This document shows positions 1 to 56,945 of a stretch of 64,000 bases of DNA, piece by piece (the stretch's first letter is position 1; each line of letters starts with the position of its first letter). The position numbers were made by a program, and so were the translations under genes. The notes under the pieces are model-generated. The model did not search any database and was not told the origin of the DNA. It was given only the letters and a program-made list of their open reading frames with translations. The DNA is from Ifrita kowaldi (lineage: Eukaryota > Chordata > Aves > Passeriformes > Cinclosomatidae): the NCBI GenBank assembly GCA_013398055.1, contig VZRS01015100.1, positions 248,001 to 312,000 on the forward strand. Direction: 5' to 3'.

Positions 1-214
1 AGAAAAATATATCTTATACCTTCAAAAAAAATTCTATGTGAAATAAATAGCAGCCAGATATGATCTGTGCTGCATGTATATAAAACTAGTTTTCTGCAAT
101 CTCTGATTATGGGACAAATCCAACAACTTTTCAAGACACAAGTCAAAAGATCTTTATAGATTGCAGCGTAAGAGGTTGAAGAGGAAAAACTCAATTTTTC
201 CCATGCAATCCCTG

Positions 215-292
215 AAGATGAGCTTTAAGGTCCCTTTCTACCCAAACCATTCTGTGGTTCTGTGAATCGATGATTCTGTGAGTCTGTGATTA
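215..292 (+). mobile_element. CR1 LINE 3' tail
   Basis: GATGAGCTTTAAGGTCCCTTT, then ACCCAAACCATTCTGTGGTTC and further TTCTGTG-like units. This is a decayed version of the CR1 3' end and its octamer tail. Confidence 0.75.
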
Positions 293-2485
293 AAGACCAG
301 TCATGTACCTGTGCTGCAACAGGACTGTGTGACATCATCCTTATCCTCATCTGGCATTCCTGCCTCTAGATCATACCCTCTGTGCCAAATTTCCAGCAGG
401 CCTTGAAAAGTAATTGCAAACAAATAAGAGAATAAATCTTTGTTATCTCTGACTTGTACAAAATTTGCACGAGCAGCTGGCTGGAGCAATGTTGATTTTT
501 GCCTCACCAAACGCAATTTCCGTTCTTGTGGTCGGTAGAAAGCCCAGGCCACCACGTTAGATTTAGGACCTGCTGACATTTCTTGTTCTAGCAGAAAGGA
601 TCTCATTTCAGAACACACCAGAGGCAAACCTGCACAATTTATGGCCATTTGGCATTTAAAGTTGTCTCTGTAGGGAAGTCAAGGGCATTGCTGCGTTAAC
701 TCTGCACAAAGAAATCTGGAGCCAGGAGTTTTGGAGCACAAACAGAGAGGGAAAAACTGCAGAAGTTAACAGAAATATGGCTCAAGAGGGGAAAGAAAGG
801 AACTAGCATGGCTGGAAGCCCAGTTTCTCCCTAAGAACAAGGTTTTCCCCTCCTGCATGGTGAAAAATGGCAGGAAAAGTTGTGAAGAACCTCCCCCCTT
901 CCTTATTCCATGATAAGACCTATATGCTGGTCCTGGGCACTAGCAAAAAATGGTTCTATTTCCTGTCTGCAAGTTGTCAGACTGCACCCACATCTTCCCT
1001 AAGGCCAAAATTATCCTGGTTCTCCCCTGGTTGCTGTGTCTGATCAAGCAAACAGGAGGAGAGAAAAAGGCTGTGAGTCTCCCTTCACCCCAAGCAAGTC
1101 AATGTTCAACCTCTCAAAGGCCACACAGAAATGAAGTTGTTGCCTAAATATCCTTAACTGGCTCTTGATATGACACAGGGAAAATGTGGAAAAACAGGGT
1201 TTGAAATCACAGCAGGAAACACATGTGGGATTTGGGCTGTGGATGCACAGCGAGGTTCAGAGGCCCAATGCCAGCAATGGTGTCCCAGCCCTGGAAAAAG
1301 ATCCCAAACCAAAGTTCTCCTGATCCACCCCCTTGCAAAAAACAACCCCTACCAACTTATCCATGTAAAGGATCATTTTGTGACTTTGTTTTGGTCCCAA
1401 AAGAAACTTTGAGCATCACTTTTCCCCTCGCCTTCCCCCAGCTGAAGGAGCTGCTGAAGTTCCTGGTAATGACACGATGACCTTTCCAAGAGGAAGTGCT
1501 TCCACGGCAATGAAACGGGGCAGACTGGGGTTGGCACAACTCGCGGGCAAGCATGGCTAAGAGGCTTCTGAAAGACCATGAGGAAACAAAGCAGTGCCTC
1601 TTAACTCAGCTTGGGGGATCCAAACAAACCAAAGGATGTCCCGAGAACGTGGGGATGAGATTCTTGGCAGAGCAGAAGAAGAAAGGAAAGATTTTCATGG
1701 GCATAGTGTGTGCAAAAGTGTTCAGGCACAATGCAAACTGTAAGAAAAGTGCCCACTCCGACCAACAGGGCTTCCAGAGGATGGAGCTCAGCACTTAACT
1801 CGCAGCAAGGCGGGGACTACAGCATCCTGCATGTCCACCCTCTCCCTCTGCCTGGTGGCTGTGCCTCCCCAACAGTGCTGTTGGCCATGAGAATGGCTTG
1901 GGATCATGGCAGCCCTCCAGAGGAGTTGCCTTTGGTTTGTCTTTGCTTTCAAAGCACCCCCAGGTCCCTTGTCAGCAGAAAGAGAGATAATTAAATATAA
2001 TACATGGTTTAAAATACAAAATTCCATCCCCATAGTGTCTCGACCCCCATCTCGGTCTCATTTCTCTGCCCTCTGGATTGTCCCTCTTCTCACACTCAAG
2101 CTTATATTGCTGAGTTTTTCCTAAGATGGGATAATTTCCAAACTGTTCTGGTTCAGAGCAGTACCCCAACCTGTCCCACCTGAAGCCATGTCTTCTGCTC
2201 ATGCAACTATCCCAGCCACCATCCCTCTCCTCCAGGGGCCTACACAACATTTCCATGTATTATATTGGAATTATGTCACCTTCCTGACAGCTAATGAGGA
2301 ACCACGGAGTAACAACCCCTCATTATTACACGTGCTCTGCAGTCTAAGCCAGAAAGAAACACATGTTCAGTCTGTGACTCCTAAACACCTAAAGGTGTGA
2401 TCAACTCGTGCCATGACGTAGCAATTCCCACCTAACACTTATCAGCCACCAGTTAATGTGATCTACAAAAGCCCTGGCTGGGTGA

Positions 2486-2491
2486 TTTATT
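2486..2491 (-). terminator. KCNQ2: Candidate KCNQ2 poly(A) signal AATAAA
   Basis: AATAAA on the sense strand, about 330 nt after the stop. About 30-50 nt further on is a GU-rich stretch (TGGTGGCTGATAAGTGTTAGGTGGG), the usual downstream element. If used it gives a 3' UTR of about 350 nt, much shorter than the multi-kilobase human 3' UTR, so it may be only a proximal site. I saw no other clear AATAAA on this strand down to position 1. Confidence 0.4.
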
Positions 2492-2822
2492 CCTGCCCTA
2501 CGCTTCTGAAGATTCCCAAGAAATGCAAATTGCCTACCCTGCGCCATGAAATAGTTTCACCTAATGATCTTAGAAAGAGAGTATGAAAGAAATCTGGACT
2601 TCACGGCTCCAGTTCGCTCATCACCGTGACCTCTTCCCCAAATGCAGGCTCGGACCTGCTCGTTCCCCCCCAGAGTAAGCTGCAAGAAAGTATCTGCCAG
2701 CTAAGGGTGTCCTAGAAAGAGGAAAACCTTAGCTGTCAATCTCCTTGAGAAGTTCGACACGTGGACAGCTGGAGCGGACAGCTACCAGCGCTCGGACGTG
2801 GCTCGGCGGCTGCAAGGAGGCT

Positions 2823-45809
<42,987 letters not shown>

Positions 45810-48800
45810 CTACAGAACACAAAAAGGGAGAGAGAGACAAGGCCAGTCTTAATGGCAGTAAATTTTCATACTCATCCAGCTAACTCAGAGCAATTTTGGA
45901 TCTATTTCTCTCTGAGTATTGACTGCACTGCTGCTACACCACTGTGTGAAAAGGGTAAGGCAAGTGCCCGGTTTTGCTAACGAAGGGTTATGTGTGGATG
46001 GACCCACTGGACTGTCCCCGGTTTGGCCAGTGCCAATCCAGTTCCCCTTCCAGCCAGTAGCTCTGATCACATCTGACATTTTTTCCCCAAGGAAGTGTCA
46101 TCTCTTTCAGCAGCACATGTCCAAAAGCATCCAAATGAGCTGGGACATTTCTAACTGGGGTAAGAGGGGAGCAAACTGGCTGAGGAGCAGAAGCATGGGC
46201 TGAGCATGAGCTCCACTCATGCTCTACTTACGCATTTCCATCCTCAAAAGCTCACACAGAAGTGGTGCTGCAATTCTTGCCAGAGTAGGACATTTTTGGG
46301 TGGATTTAATGTTCCTTTCTTAGGCAGGTACTCCGCATTAACTCCTCGCTGGCTGGAAAGGCTGATGACTTTTTGGGTTTGTTGGAGCATCACTGGGAGG
46401 TGGGTTGTTGTTACTCTGCTCTTCTGTGGCCAGACACGGGACAGAAGAGGGGTTTGAGCCATCCAAGGGAATGTCATTTTGGTGCTGTTGGCACTGGGGA
46501 GGGAGCTGGACTGGTCTCTGTCCCAGCCCTTCATGGACAAAAGCCTCATCCTGCCATAAGCTGGGGACAACCCAACTTTGATATCAGCTTTCTCAGTCTC
46601 TAATTTACCACAAAATCGGGGAGATGCTCAAACCCCAGCGTGCATCCAGCTCTCATTGACATCAACATCCACGGGTAGCCTCCCAAAAGCAGCCTGAGCA
46701 GTGCCACCCCAGCCTGTCACTCACTGCCTGCCCCCATCACGGCTGCCCAGTGCTGGATGTTCTGATGCAAATCAAAGGGCACCAAATGAGTGACAGGAGC
46801 TCGACTCTCTTCTGACACTCAGCGCCTGAATCCGCAGCTGCCGAGGTGTCCTGGCATCTGCTCAAGGCTGGATGCTTCCACCCCTGCCCACTGCTTGCTC
46901 CAACAAAAGCAGGGAAATTAATTTACTCGCGATCGATTTACTAATACAATAAAGTAGGCCAGCGCAAGGAGAAACTAAAAGCTGCATTCTTTCAGAGCAT
47001 TAAATAATTCATCTGTCTGACTTTGTCTCACATTCCTACGAACTGCATTGTGAATATTTATAAGGTTTGGTTCTGCTGGTGGGGGCTGTTGCTTTTTGGT
47101 GAATAAAGGCAAGGAGTTTCACACCACCAGGTCATGCCTGTGGCTTTGCAGTGACCATTAATGTCACAGTAACAAGTAAAAATAGGGAGATTTGCAGTAT
47201 TTATTTGAACCACAGGCTGAAACATGGTGGTGAGGTAGGGACTGCTGGAGGTAAGGGACCTTCAGAGCCATCTCAGCCAAGGCTGAGCTTTATCAGCCAC
47301 AAGATGAATCCAGCACTGAGCAGATAAGGATAATTGCCTGATTTCTCGCTGCAAATTTCCCCTTCTCACACCAGCTTTGGTGTGCAGACACTTGAAACAA
47401 CCTCAGGAGAGTAAGAAAACCTTGCTTGCAATCCCACTCATGATGTCCCTCAATGTCTTGTCTAGGTCCCACTTCAATATCTTTTCTCCCCAAGCTGGTC
47501 TTTTAAAACCCTTGCCATCAACAACCCCACCACAACCTGCCCTGCAGTCAAAGGGACTCCATCCATCCCAACATCCTCCAAACTGCTGGGGCCCTGCCCT
47601 GGGAGCTGGACAAGGGGGGCCCCACTGCTGCCCACCCCATGGCAGGGGGGAGCAGAATCCCACACTCCAGGAGGGAAGGAGCTGCAACTGGGTCGGGCAG
47701 TTCCACTCCTGGGATGGCCCAGATTTTGCTGCAAACTTCTGTGCTGAAGTGAGAAACAAATGAATAATCAATGAGAGAAGAAAGAAGAAAAAACAACAAC
47801 AAAAAAAGATAATGGAAAGGGATCAAGGGAAAAGAGGATTCTACATTTTCTGATTAAAGAAGTAGAATGTGAATTGTATTTATTTTTGTGACCAAACATC
47901 ACTGTAAAGTGCCTGAGGAAGAGCTGAAAGCAAAGTGCCAATATCAGAGCAGGCTTGCACACTGTGTTTGCTCAGCTGATCACCTTGGATAGACCCAGAA
48001 TGAAGGCACTATCAATTCATGAGTCCTGCAGGGACACACACCTGAAAAGAGGATTCCTGTATGTTAAGCCGTCACTCAACAGATATTGATGGGACAGGGA
48101 GAAAAAAAAAAAGGAACAGAAATTGCTTTATCGCTCCAAATTCCGAGGATGGATTGTGCAAGCTGTGGTTATGGGGAGAGCTGGGGCAGCTCCAGGTGCT
48201 ACTGGAGCAGTCAGACACCTGGGTGCTGCTTCTCCCCCTTCCAGCACATCCCTGCAGCCTCATCCCCGGCCTCTCCACGCTCCTCAGCTCCCCAGGGCCA
48301 GCTCAGAGCTGCTGTAATTTCCACTCTGGGCTCCCCAGAGCTTCCATTGCCAGGGAGACCTGATGCAGATCAGGCTGGCAGGGCCAGCATTAATTACAGC
48401 ACTGCTGAGCACGGGAGGCAGCAGGGAATGCACCAGCTTCTCCAGCGGAGCATGGGAGATCCATGGCCAAATCCCACAGGGACAAAAACCTCCCCCTGGC
48501 TCAGTCCCAATGGGTAAGGAATCTCCCTGTCCCAGACACCAGGAAAGGAGCAGTCCTGCCAGCAAGGGATGCAGGCTCTGGCTCAGCAGAGGGTGAGCTG
48601 CACAAGCATCCTAAAAATAGCTCCACGGTGATGCACAGCTTCTCTGCTTGACCATGTGGCCCACCAGCCTCTGGGGGGCTGGAAACGGAGACTCAGAGAA
48701 TGACACCTTTCTGCAAGGAAACTGAATTTGGGGGGTTGAGGTCTGTGTGGCCCCTAGGAGACTTTGAGGGATCTGCAGATCCCCTTCGGATGGAGGAGTG

Positions 48801-51082
48801 GAAGAGGGAAGCTGAGAGGTACGTGCACATCGGGGCATGTATCCTCTGAGCTGTCACAGAGGGAGGGCAGTGAGGAACAGGAAGCTGGACTCTGCTTTAA
48901 TTCCACCTAATCTACCCAGACAGATCAGGAAAGGGCTTCAGATAATAATGGATAACTAAGGAAAGGGAAACAAGCCAATAAATAGTGTAGCAGTTGGGAT
49001 GAATCTAATTTTTAAAGCTACATATCTAATGAAAGAAAATTACGTCTGCAGCCTGACTCTGGGAAATGTTAATGTGCAATAAGGAACATTAATTAGGTCC
49101 CATCTAATGATTTTTACATTAAAGATGCCAATTCTGCTTAGAACATTGGGGAAGACAATATCCTCCTCCTGAGCAGACAGGTCCTGCCCGATGCATGGCT
49201 GGAGTCAGCACCTGCATCCTCCAAACTCCGGGCAGGATTCAGGATGGTTTGGGACCACTGTCTCCTCCTCAGTGTGATGGGAAGGAGAAATCTGTCTCCA
49301 GCCTGGAGAAGGACACCTCATTGCATTTTGTCACCCACCACCCATTCCTGCAGGCCCCCAGCACCTCCTGCTTCTCCAACATCCCCCACGCCTGTTGCTG
49401 AGACCTTTAAGCTCAGCCAGGACTCAGCTGTGCAAATCTGACTGCTGCTAATACCAGTAAATCCAAAGACCTCCAAAGTCTGACTTTGCATCCAAAGGTT
49501 ATGTTGACTTTATACACCCATGCAAGCTTCTTATTACAATTTTTAAATCCCAGCACAAAATCTGCATATCCAGATTTCATATCCACCGTGCTTCAGGTTA
49601 GCAACAGAAAAAGGAATGACTGAACTCCCCCTTGGAAATAAAAATACTTAAAACGGCATGAAACAGGAAAGATTGTCCTTCTCTTTTTTTTTTTCCCTCC
49701 TCAGTGAAAGCACATGATGGAATCATCATAAAGCTGCTCAGGTTAATCATCTAATTTGCCTTCCAAAAGAAACCCCCCTGGAATCTACATGCCCATTTAC
49801 ATAAGAATTTTAAAAGGCCTCTAAATTTATTCCTGAAATACTCATATTCAAATAACATTCACTGACATTCAGAAACGTTGGGGTTCCTCTGATGGAGCAC
49901 CACTAATTAGCAACTGGATTCCTGGATGTGATGGAGATGGATACAACACAAGGAGGTGACAGAAGCTTGTAACAAGCCACTGTGCTTGTTGCCCACTTTG
50001 ATGGCTTTCCCTGGAACTGGGAAAGGACATTAATGATTTGTTTAATTAGAAGAGGCAAAGCTGGAAAGGAAGGAGTATTTCACTACAGGCATTCGAGAGC
50101 TGCACAATGAAAAGCAACTTAAAACATTTAAAACACTTGAAAATTACTTTGGGGGTGTAAACAAGGCATTGATAATTGTGCTAAAATAAAACCAACGTGC
50201 TTATGTGCAATCCAGCTGCAATCCCAGTAAATCCATTTGCTGTGGGCTCTGTAAAATGCTGCAGTTCAAGTACCTAAAACTTTGATGTAAATCAAAGGCC
50301 AGGAAAATACAGAAATGACAATAAGTGAAGGTGAAAGAGCATCCACACCAAAGAGAAACAGGGATTGGCAAACGCCTTTTAGTGCTCAGAGAGCCTCAGA
50401 TTCAGAATGGGACTATTTGCAGCTCAGTTTAAACTTCCATTGAGTCAGAAGCAAAATGCTGAGAAAGCCATGACTTTTCCAGGGATAAAGACTTTGTCGT
50501 ATGGCACCTACCCTTAGCCAGGAGCATCCATCATCTTTATTCATGTAAGCAATCCTGCTGTGACTTGCAACCTGGCTGCTCATTTACAAGGCTGAATAGA
50601 AGCCTAAATACCTCACTCCGGATTCCCACATCCCTCGGTCTCAGCCAAAATCATCTCCCAAGGCAAATTCTCTCACTAGGAGAGCTGGAAATAGAAGTGG
50701 AGAGTTCTGCCTTTTGGTGCTGTGCCTCAATAAATGCTCCCCTTCCCAAAAATAACTCCTGATGGCATCTCAATCCCTGCAGGTTTGGCCATGCCCAGCC
50801 CCATCCCCTGTCCTGAGATCTTGCTCCTTGGAGGAGCCTGGAGGATCCCTGAGCATCCATGCGGGTAGGAAACATTGTTTGTGGTAAACACACACTGGCT
50901 GGCTCCAAGGCAGGGATTGTCATGGTTTATAAACTTTTTAATAAATCATTATCAAAGGCCTGTCTGGGCCAACATTTACAGCTCCTGTGCATTCTCAGTG
51001 CACTCAGGTGATGCCTGAGCAGCCTTGATAAGAGCCCCCCTGGCTGTACAAAGCCATAAAGAGCACTAAGGACTGTGGTGTG

Positions 51083-51180
51083 AATGGTAGGATGGTTTGG
51101 GTTGGAAGGGACCTTAAAGATCCACTAATTCCAGCCCCCTGCCTTGGGGCTGACACCTTCCACTGGAGCAGGCTGTCTAA
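51083..51180 (-). mobile_element. CR1 LINE fragment
   Basis: GGATGGTTTGGGTTGGAAGGG, CCTTAAAGATCCACTAATTCC, then GACACCTTCCACTGGAGCAGG. A clear CR1 3' end in reverse. Confidence 0.85.
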
Positions 51181-51347
51181 AAGGAGCACTGGAGCATCTT
51201 CAGAGGGCCAAAGCAGTGTTCCAGGGAAGGCTGTGGTGTGCACAGTGAGGTGTTAGGTGGTGGGCTGCGAGGTCAGAATTCATCCAGCTACAGAGAAACA
51301 GCTCCTACAGATCCTTGTTAGAGGGCTGGCACTGGGATGGGAAGGAA

Positions 51348-51475
51348 AATCATAGCATGATGAAAAAGGCTGGAAAAGCCCTCCAAGATCGAGCCCAATC
51401 AAGCCAGCACTGCCAAGGCCACCCCTAAACCCTGTCCCCAAGTGCCACATCTACACATCTGTGAAATCCCCCTGT
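51348..51475 (-). mobile_element. CR1 LINE fragment
   Basis: GGCTGGAAAAGCCCTCCAAG, then CCCCAAGTGCCACATCTACAC. A diverged CR1 piece resembling the one at 14036. Confidence 0.8.
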
Positions 51476-54400
51476 AAGAGCATGGCAAAGCAGCACAACC
51501 AAGGCACAATTAAACCTCTTGCCCTGCCTTCCTTCTATTTAGGCAGCACATTTCTCAGAAATAAGAGCAGGATATAGGTTCAAATATATTTTATCCTTCA
51601 ACATCCACCGCTTCAACATCCACCACTTCCACTCCAAGGGCTCCTCCAGCCTTTTGCCCTTACTTGTAACAGTCAGAGAGCAGAACTGGCATCGTCTGTC
51701 CGGAGTGCCAGAGCCAGAGTCCTGATCCAAACCCATGGACTGCAGGAATCTGAGCAGAAATTGGGTTTGCATGACACAACTTGTCCCTAGTCCAGCAAAG
51801 AATTGTTTATCTTCACACTTAGGAGCAAGAGTGAGCTTAAGAGCTTTCCTGGATTGAAGCCTCAAAGAACAAAAGCCGTCTGGAAATGCCAGGGAACAGA
51901 GATCAAAATCTGAACGCTTACAGTGGGAAAAGGAGTTAAATGTAGGGAATTGCTTGGGTTTTTTACAGGCTGGCTCTAATCATTTAACTCAGGCTGAACA
52001 AAAGCCTTATTAATAATAATGACTGCATGCAAAGTTCTAGCTCCAATGTTCCGCTTTGTCCTCACCCAGAATGAATCACTTGGAAATGCTTGTCTGCGTA
52101 TTCTGCTCGCCCTGCACACGCAGCCTCAGAGGAGCCAGATGTCTGGAGGAAAACCCAAAGTATTAATCAAGCCCGTGCACCTGCCAGAAGAGTCTGTTCC
52201 TGCTGGGATTCAGCTCTGCCGGGCTGAGGTTTTCTTTCAAAAAATTTGGTGGGGAGAAATATATTCATGCAGCTGCAGAAATGGTTCATGGGAGAGAATC
52301 CTAAAGCCCACGGTGCAATTACAGTGCATTGGGAGGTAAATTAAGAGTATAAAATATTGGACATTTAAGTAATTCTTAAAATGCCTGTGCAGGCATTTAT
52401 TCAGATCATGTTCATTGATTTTAATGTGAGGGAAAGTTGCTGTCTCATGCAATACCCATATTATTCAGATTGAAATCTGAGCACTGCCTCTCTTCCATCC
52501 CACAGGGTATTCCCCCAAAAGAGCCTCCGCTTCCTCCCCACCCTGGAGAAATCATTGCTAGTGAGCACAGGAACACAAACCTTCCTAATCTAACCTTTAT
52601 CCCTATATGAAGATCAAGTTATTTCTTTTTCTTAAGTCTTCCTTTTCTGCAACACCTCAAGAAAAATAAATTCCAGAAGCCAAGGAAACGCTGCATGGTC
52701 GGACCATGCAGGAATTGAAATTCCTCTTGCTGAGGTCAAGCTCCTCTGACCGACCTGGGCAAGTCACTCGATCTGACTTAAGTGAGCTCTAAAACTGGGT
52801 TAAAAGAAAGCTGTCCCTATAAAATGTAATGCTGCATCTCATCTAAACATTCCTCGAGGGAATGTGATATGTAAAAATAGGCTCTGGTCTAATTGCAGAT
52901 AGGAAGATTGTCTCCAATCGGGCTGGTTCCCGCGGCAGACAGGAATAGTAGCTGGTTTTTCAAAGGTCTGCCCCAGAAGCAGCAATTCAGCTGGAGCCCG
53001 AGGTTTCCTGCCCACGAAGGACGAGCTCCATCCCCCTGAGCTCCTTCAGCTTCACTTCCCCATCTCCGACTTTGCATCAGTTCTACAGCACCACGAATTC
53101 CACAAAAATCCTTGCTGAGAGCACCCACAGGGAGCTGCTGCCACAGGGGCTTGGCAGCTCTCAGCGGTCACCTGAACTGTCCCAGAACCACAGAAGGCAA
53201 CTAAATGGCTCAAAATCCTTGTGCTGCCTTTAAAAACCTCAGTCTCTCCATGGGTGAGGTCCTTGGCTTGTGCTCCTGTAAAAGCAGGACCCCACAACTG
53301 TTGCTCTTGGGCTCCCTCCCAGATAAGAGTGAAGGACAATGGCCGAGAACTGGCAATTTCAAAGGCACTCGGATGCCCCAGTCACTTCCCAGGGTCCGTT
53401 CCCAGCTACATTCCTTGATAATGAGAAGACAAGGATGTGGTTTCTGAGAACCAGAGGCTAATGGATAACACCAAAGTGTAAAATGCAAGGATTACCAAAG
53501 CCCTGCTAATTTCATTTGCTCATTGGTTTGTTTAATTAACAGAGCCCTGGGGAAAAGAAGGAAGTATTTGCAAACTGCCCATAGAATATATCTAAAAGTT
53601 GGTAATTCCGACACATGTTTAATTTTACCTCTCTTGTCCCAGGCAGTGAGCAGGAGCTCACAGCCAAGGTAAAAAAGAATTGGCTCACAGCCTTTTGATT
53701 TCAGTTCCCAAAAGATCATGACCCCCAAGCTGCATTAAAAAAAAAAATGTAACCTGAGGAAAAACACAAATGCCACAATAATCAAAATCGATGTTCCCTG
53801 TCACCCACTCCAGCACAAATCAGGAATAATGCCCTGAAAGCCAAGGAGGCTGCACTGCCACAGCAGAGGATCCAGCTCAGCTGGCTCCAAACCCTGCCAT
53901 GCCTGAGAGACACCTGAGTGTGGCACAAGAGAAAATGCAGGATTGGGTCCAGCACCAGAAATGAAGGGCCAGTGGTCAGTTTTGGAGCATCCTTCCCCAC
54001 GTTGGTAGGATGTCATCATCCTCCACATCAGAGGGGGCAGAACACGGCCCTGGTGCTTTCCATGTCTGTGAAGCTGCTGCTGTCAGGATGGGAACATTCC
54101 TTCCAGGAGCAGCACCTGGGCCGAGCAGACAGGCAGCCCAGAGGAGCTGCCCAGGGTAAAGGGATGCAAAACAAACTTGCATCTCTGGAGAGCTCATCAT
54201 TAAGCAGGCAGTGCTCTTTAGCCCTAAAATATTGCTGAACCAGCCCAGTTATGCCGCAGGGAGGGGAGAACATCACGCCAGCTGCCAGTCAATCCCTGCT
54301 TAACTTCACCACTAACAGAACTATTTTGGGTCTCCCAGGAGCTGCAACTCTGAATTCAAAAGTCCTTTTCCACCTTTTCCTCTCCATCAGCAAAGTTTCC

Positions 54401-56945
54401 CTGAGCAGCAGCCAGATTTGTGCCAGCTGTGTGCTCCCCAGGATCGACGGGGACATCATCCTGCCACCACCCCCATCGGCACCTCCTTGGCTCCTGGCAG
54501 AGAACGGCCAGCTCATGACACCTGCACAGACGGTGCCAGCTCTGCCAGGGCACAGCCTCTCTTTGCACCTGATAAATTAATCCCCAGCACCAAAGGACAA
54601 TTAATCACTTCTATCACCTCTCACTTCTTCCCCGGCGTAATGCAAATTCTTCAGGTGGATGGCCAGGTGTGGATGGGAGAGCAGGTGAGCACAGCTCACA
54701 CATCGAGAGCCTTTTGCAGAGGGAGAGGCTGCCCAGAGAGCCGAACGCCCCAGGATGTGGAGGGAAGCCGTGATCCTTGCCAGATGAAATAAAGGCAACC
54801 TCAGTTAATGAGGGAGGCTCATTTGAACTGGGCAGCTTTGGGGGGCTGCTGCAAGCAGGGCTGGGCGTTGAGAACCAGCATTTGCAGATCAGGGCTTTTG
54901 TGCTCACCTGGATTCTTGCAGAAGAAGTGACAATACTTCATCCAAAGCTCCCCCTAAACCTCCATCAGTGGAAGTGGGGAGGAGTGATGCGTGTCGCCCC
55001 CAGCTATCCCTGCAATGCAGCAGTTCACAGGTCGGCACAACCTTTTCATTTCAGTCAAGGCTACATTACCCAGCCAGTTCCCAAACCTCACGCCTGTCCC
55101 TCACTGCTGCTCATTGCTGGGAACCATCCAGACGTGGGCAGATGGGAATCAGGCTCAGACAGCACCAATCAGCTGGTGACCAAACCTCTGTGGATCTCCT
55201 GACTCCTAAAGGATGAACCTCACACAATTGCCCTGTCTGGCTGCCTCCCTGCCTCTACCTGAAATTTGGACCTGTTGGCTGGTTTTCATCAAGTTTGCCA
55301 AAGTGATGGGCAGCAGTGAGGATAAGAACCTCTTCCTCTCTGTTTTTGCCCCTCAGAGGAGGCTGCCGTGTGAGCTCCGTGGGGCTGGCACACACCAGCC
55401 AGCCTGGGAAAGCCACGAGCTCCCGGAGAGCAGCTCCCCCGTGTTCCCCCGCACAGCAAATGACAGGTTTGTTCCCTCTACTTATTTCCCTGTGCCAGTA
55501 AACACAACAATAAATAGCAAGCTGCAGGAGGCAGATGATTGTGTGGTGAAAGGTGGAAAACATCTAAAAATGATTTAAAGCAGGGAGGAGAATAGGAAGA
55601 GAGGACTGTGGATTATAATCTCTGAGGAGGAGGAGGAGCTGCTTGGCTGGGGAAAGCCAGCAGAGGCAGGGAAGGTTTTCCTTCCCACCCTGCAGCTCCT
55701 TGCTCCGGGTGATGCTCAGGTCCTCTGTGCAGGTCCCTCCTTGCATAGGTCCCCAGACCCAGCCCTGGCATGCGACCCCAGCAGCCTCAGCCCTGGGACA
55801 GGAGCAGGGGGAGCACTGCAGGGGCTGGACCCTTTAAAAACTCCTAAGGAACAGGGACACAGGGCATGGACACTTTAAAGCTGAACAGAGATTATCTAGC
55901 TGCCATTTCAACACGCTGGTAAATCAAAGTCGATGGAAGCCATATGCTCTGCTGGGAAGCATCCATCTCGTTGCCAGGGAAACATCCTTCCCATTTAAAA
56001 TGGCAGGCAAAGGCTTGCAAAAACCTGCTTTTAACCCCCTTTTGTCAGGCATGATCCAAGTCCCCCAGCAGCTCCCCCAGCCCTGCGGCATCGAGCTGTA
56101 CTGCTGCCTGGGAGAGCTGCTGCAGCTTAGCCTGGGAACACGAGAAGGAGATGGTGCCTCTCCCGTGGGGTGCAGAGGAAATCAGAGCCAGCCTGGCAGC
56201 AGTGAGATCCCACATCAAATTCCCAGCTGAGTCCCAAGCCAGCTTCCACAGTTCATTCCTCTGGAAAAAAGCAGGGAATCACCCGCCTGGGTCACATCCA
56301 GCAGCTCCACTCAGGGATGCTGCAGGTGCCTGGTACAGACACACAGAGATGTGCCCAGCTGTGGGGCAAGACCCTGCTGCAGCAAGGGAATGACCAACAG
56401 CAGGACCATGGCTGGGTTTGTGCTGCTCAAAGCATCTCCTGCAGAGCTGCAGGTGCCACCCATTCCTTACAAGCAGCGAGCACAAATCTGACCTTGGGAA
56501 TGACGGCAATCCGCAGCCAGGACTGCAGGCTCCAGGAGCCACAGGAAACCAGCACTGAGCTCGGCAGCTGGCTGGGTCTGCAGCTGGCCCTGGGTCTCCT
56601 GCTCTGCATCTGCACCTTCTCCTAGCTCCCTCACAGCCAGGGGTACAGTCCTTGCTCTAACACGGCCAGGCTGGTTTGCCAGGGCCTCTGTCAGCTGCGG
56701 GAGGAGGAGGTGATGGGGATGTGGGAAGGAGCACTCCCAGAGCACCGTTTATAATCTGGCACCGTGGCAGTCACGGCAGCAAACGCTCTTCAGCCTATTA
56801 ACACTAATGAATTTGCATGGGATTTTGTTGTAAACAGAAGACAAACCAGTGCCCGCTGGGACAAAACTGGACATCCTCTTGCAAAGATGTTACTTCTCTG
56901 TGTTTCCCTGCCACCTAAGCCTCTCATGATTTTTTTTTTTTTTAA

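Larger units (their letters stand above)
1..2822 (-). other. KCNQ2 3' UTR and/or downstream flank
   Basis: Follows the KCNQ2 stop in the direction of transcription. I see no coding exon of another gene. It holds the candidate poly(A) signal near 2486 and a CR1 tail at about 215-292. The 115-codon open frame at 301-648 (minus) has no family signature I recognise. Confidence 0.5.

Noticed and set aside
301..648. 115-codon minus-strand frame downstream of KCNQ2
   Set aside because: No recognisable domain, no supporting splice structure, and it lies in a likely 3' UTR or flank next to a CR1 tail. Length is within chance for 64 kb.
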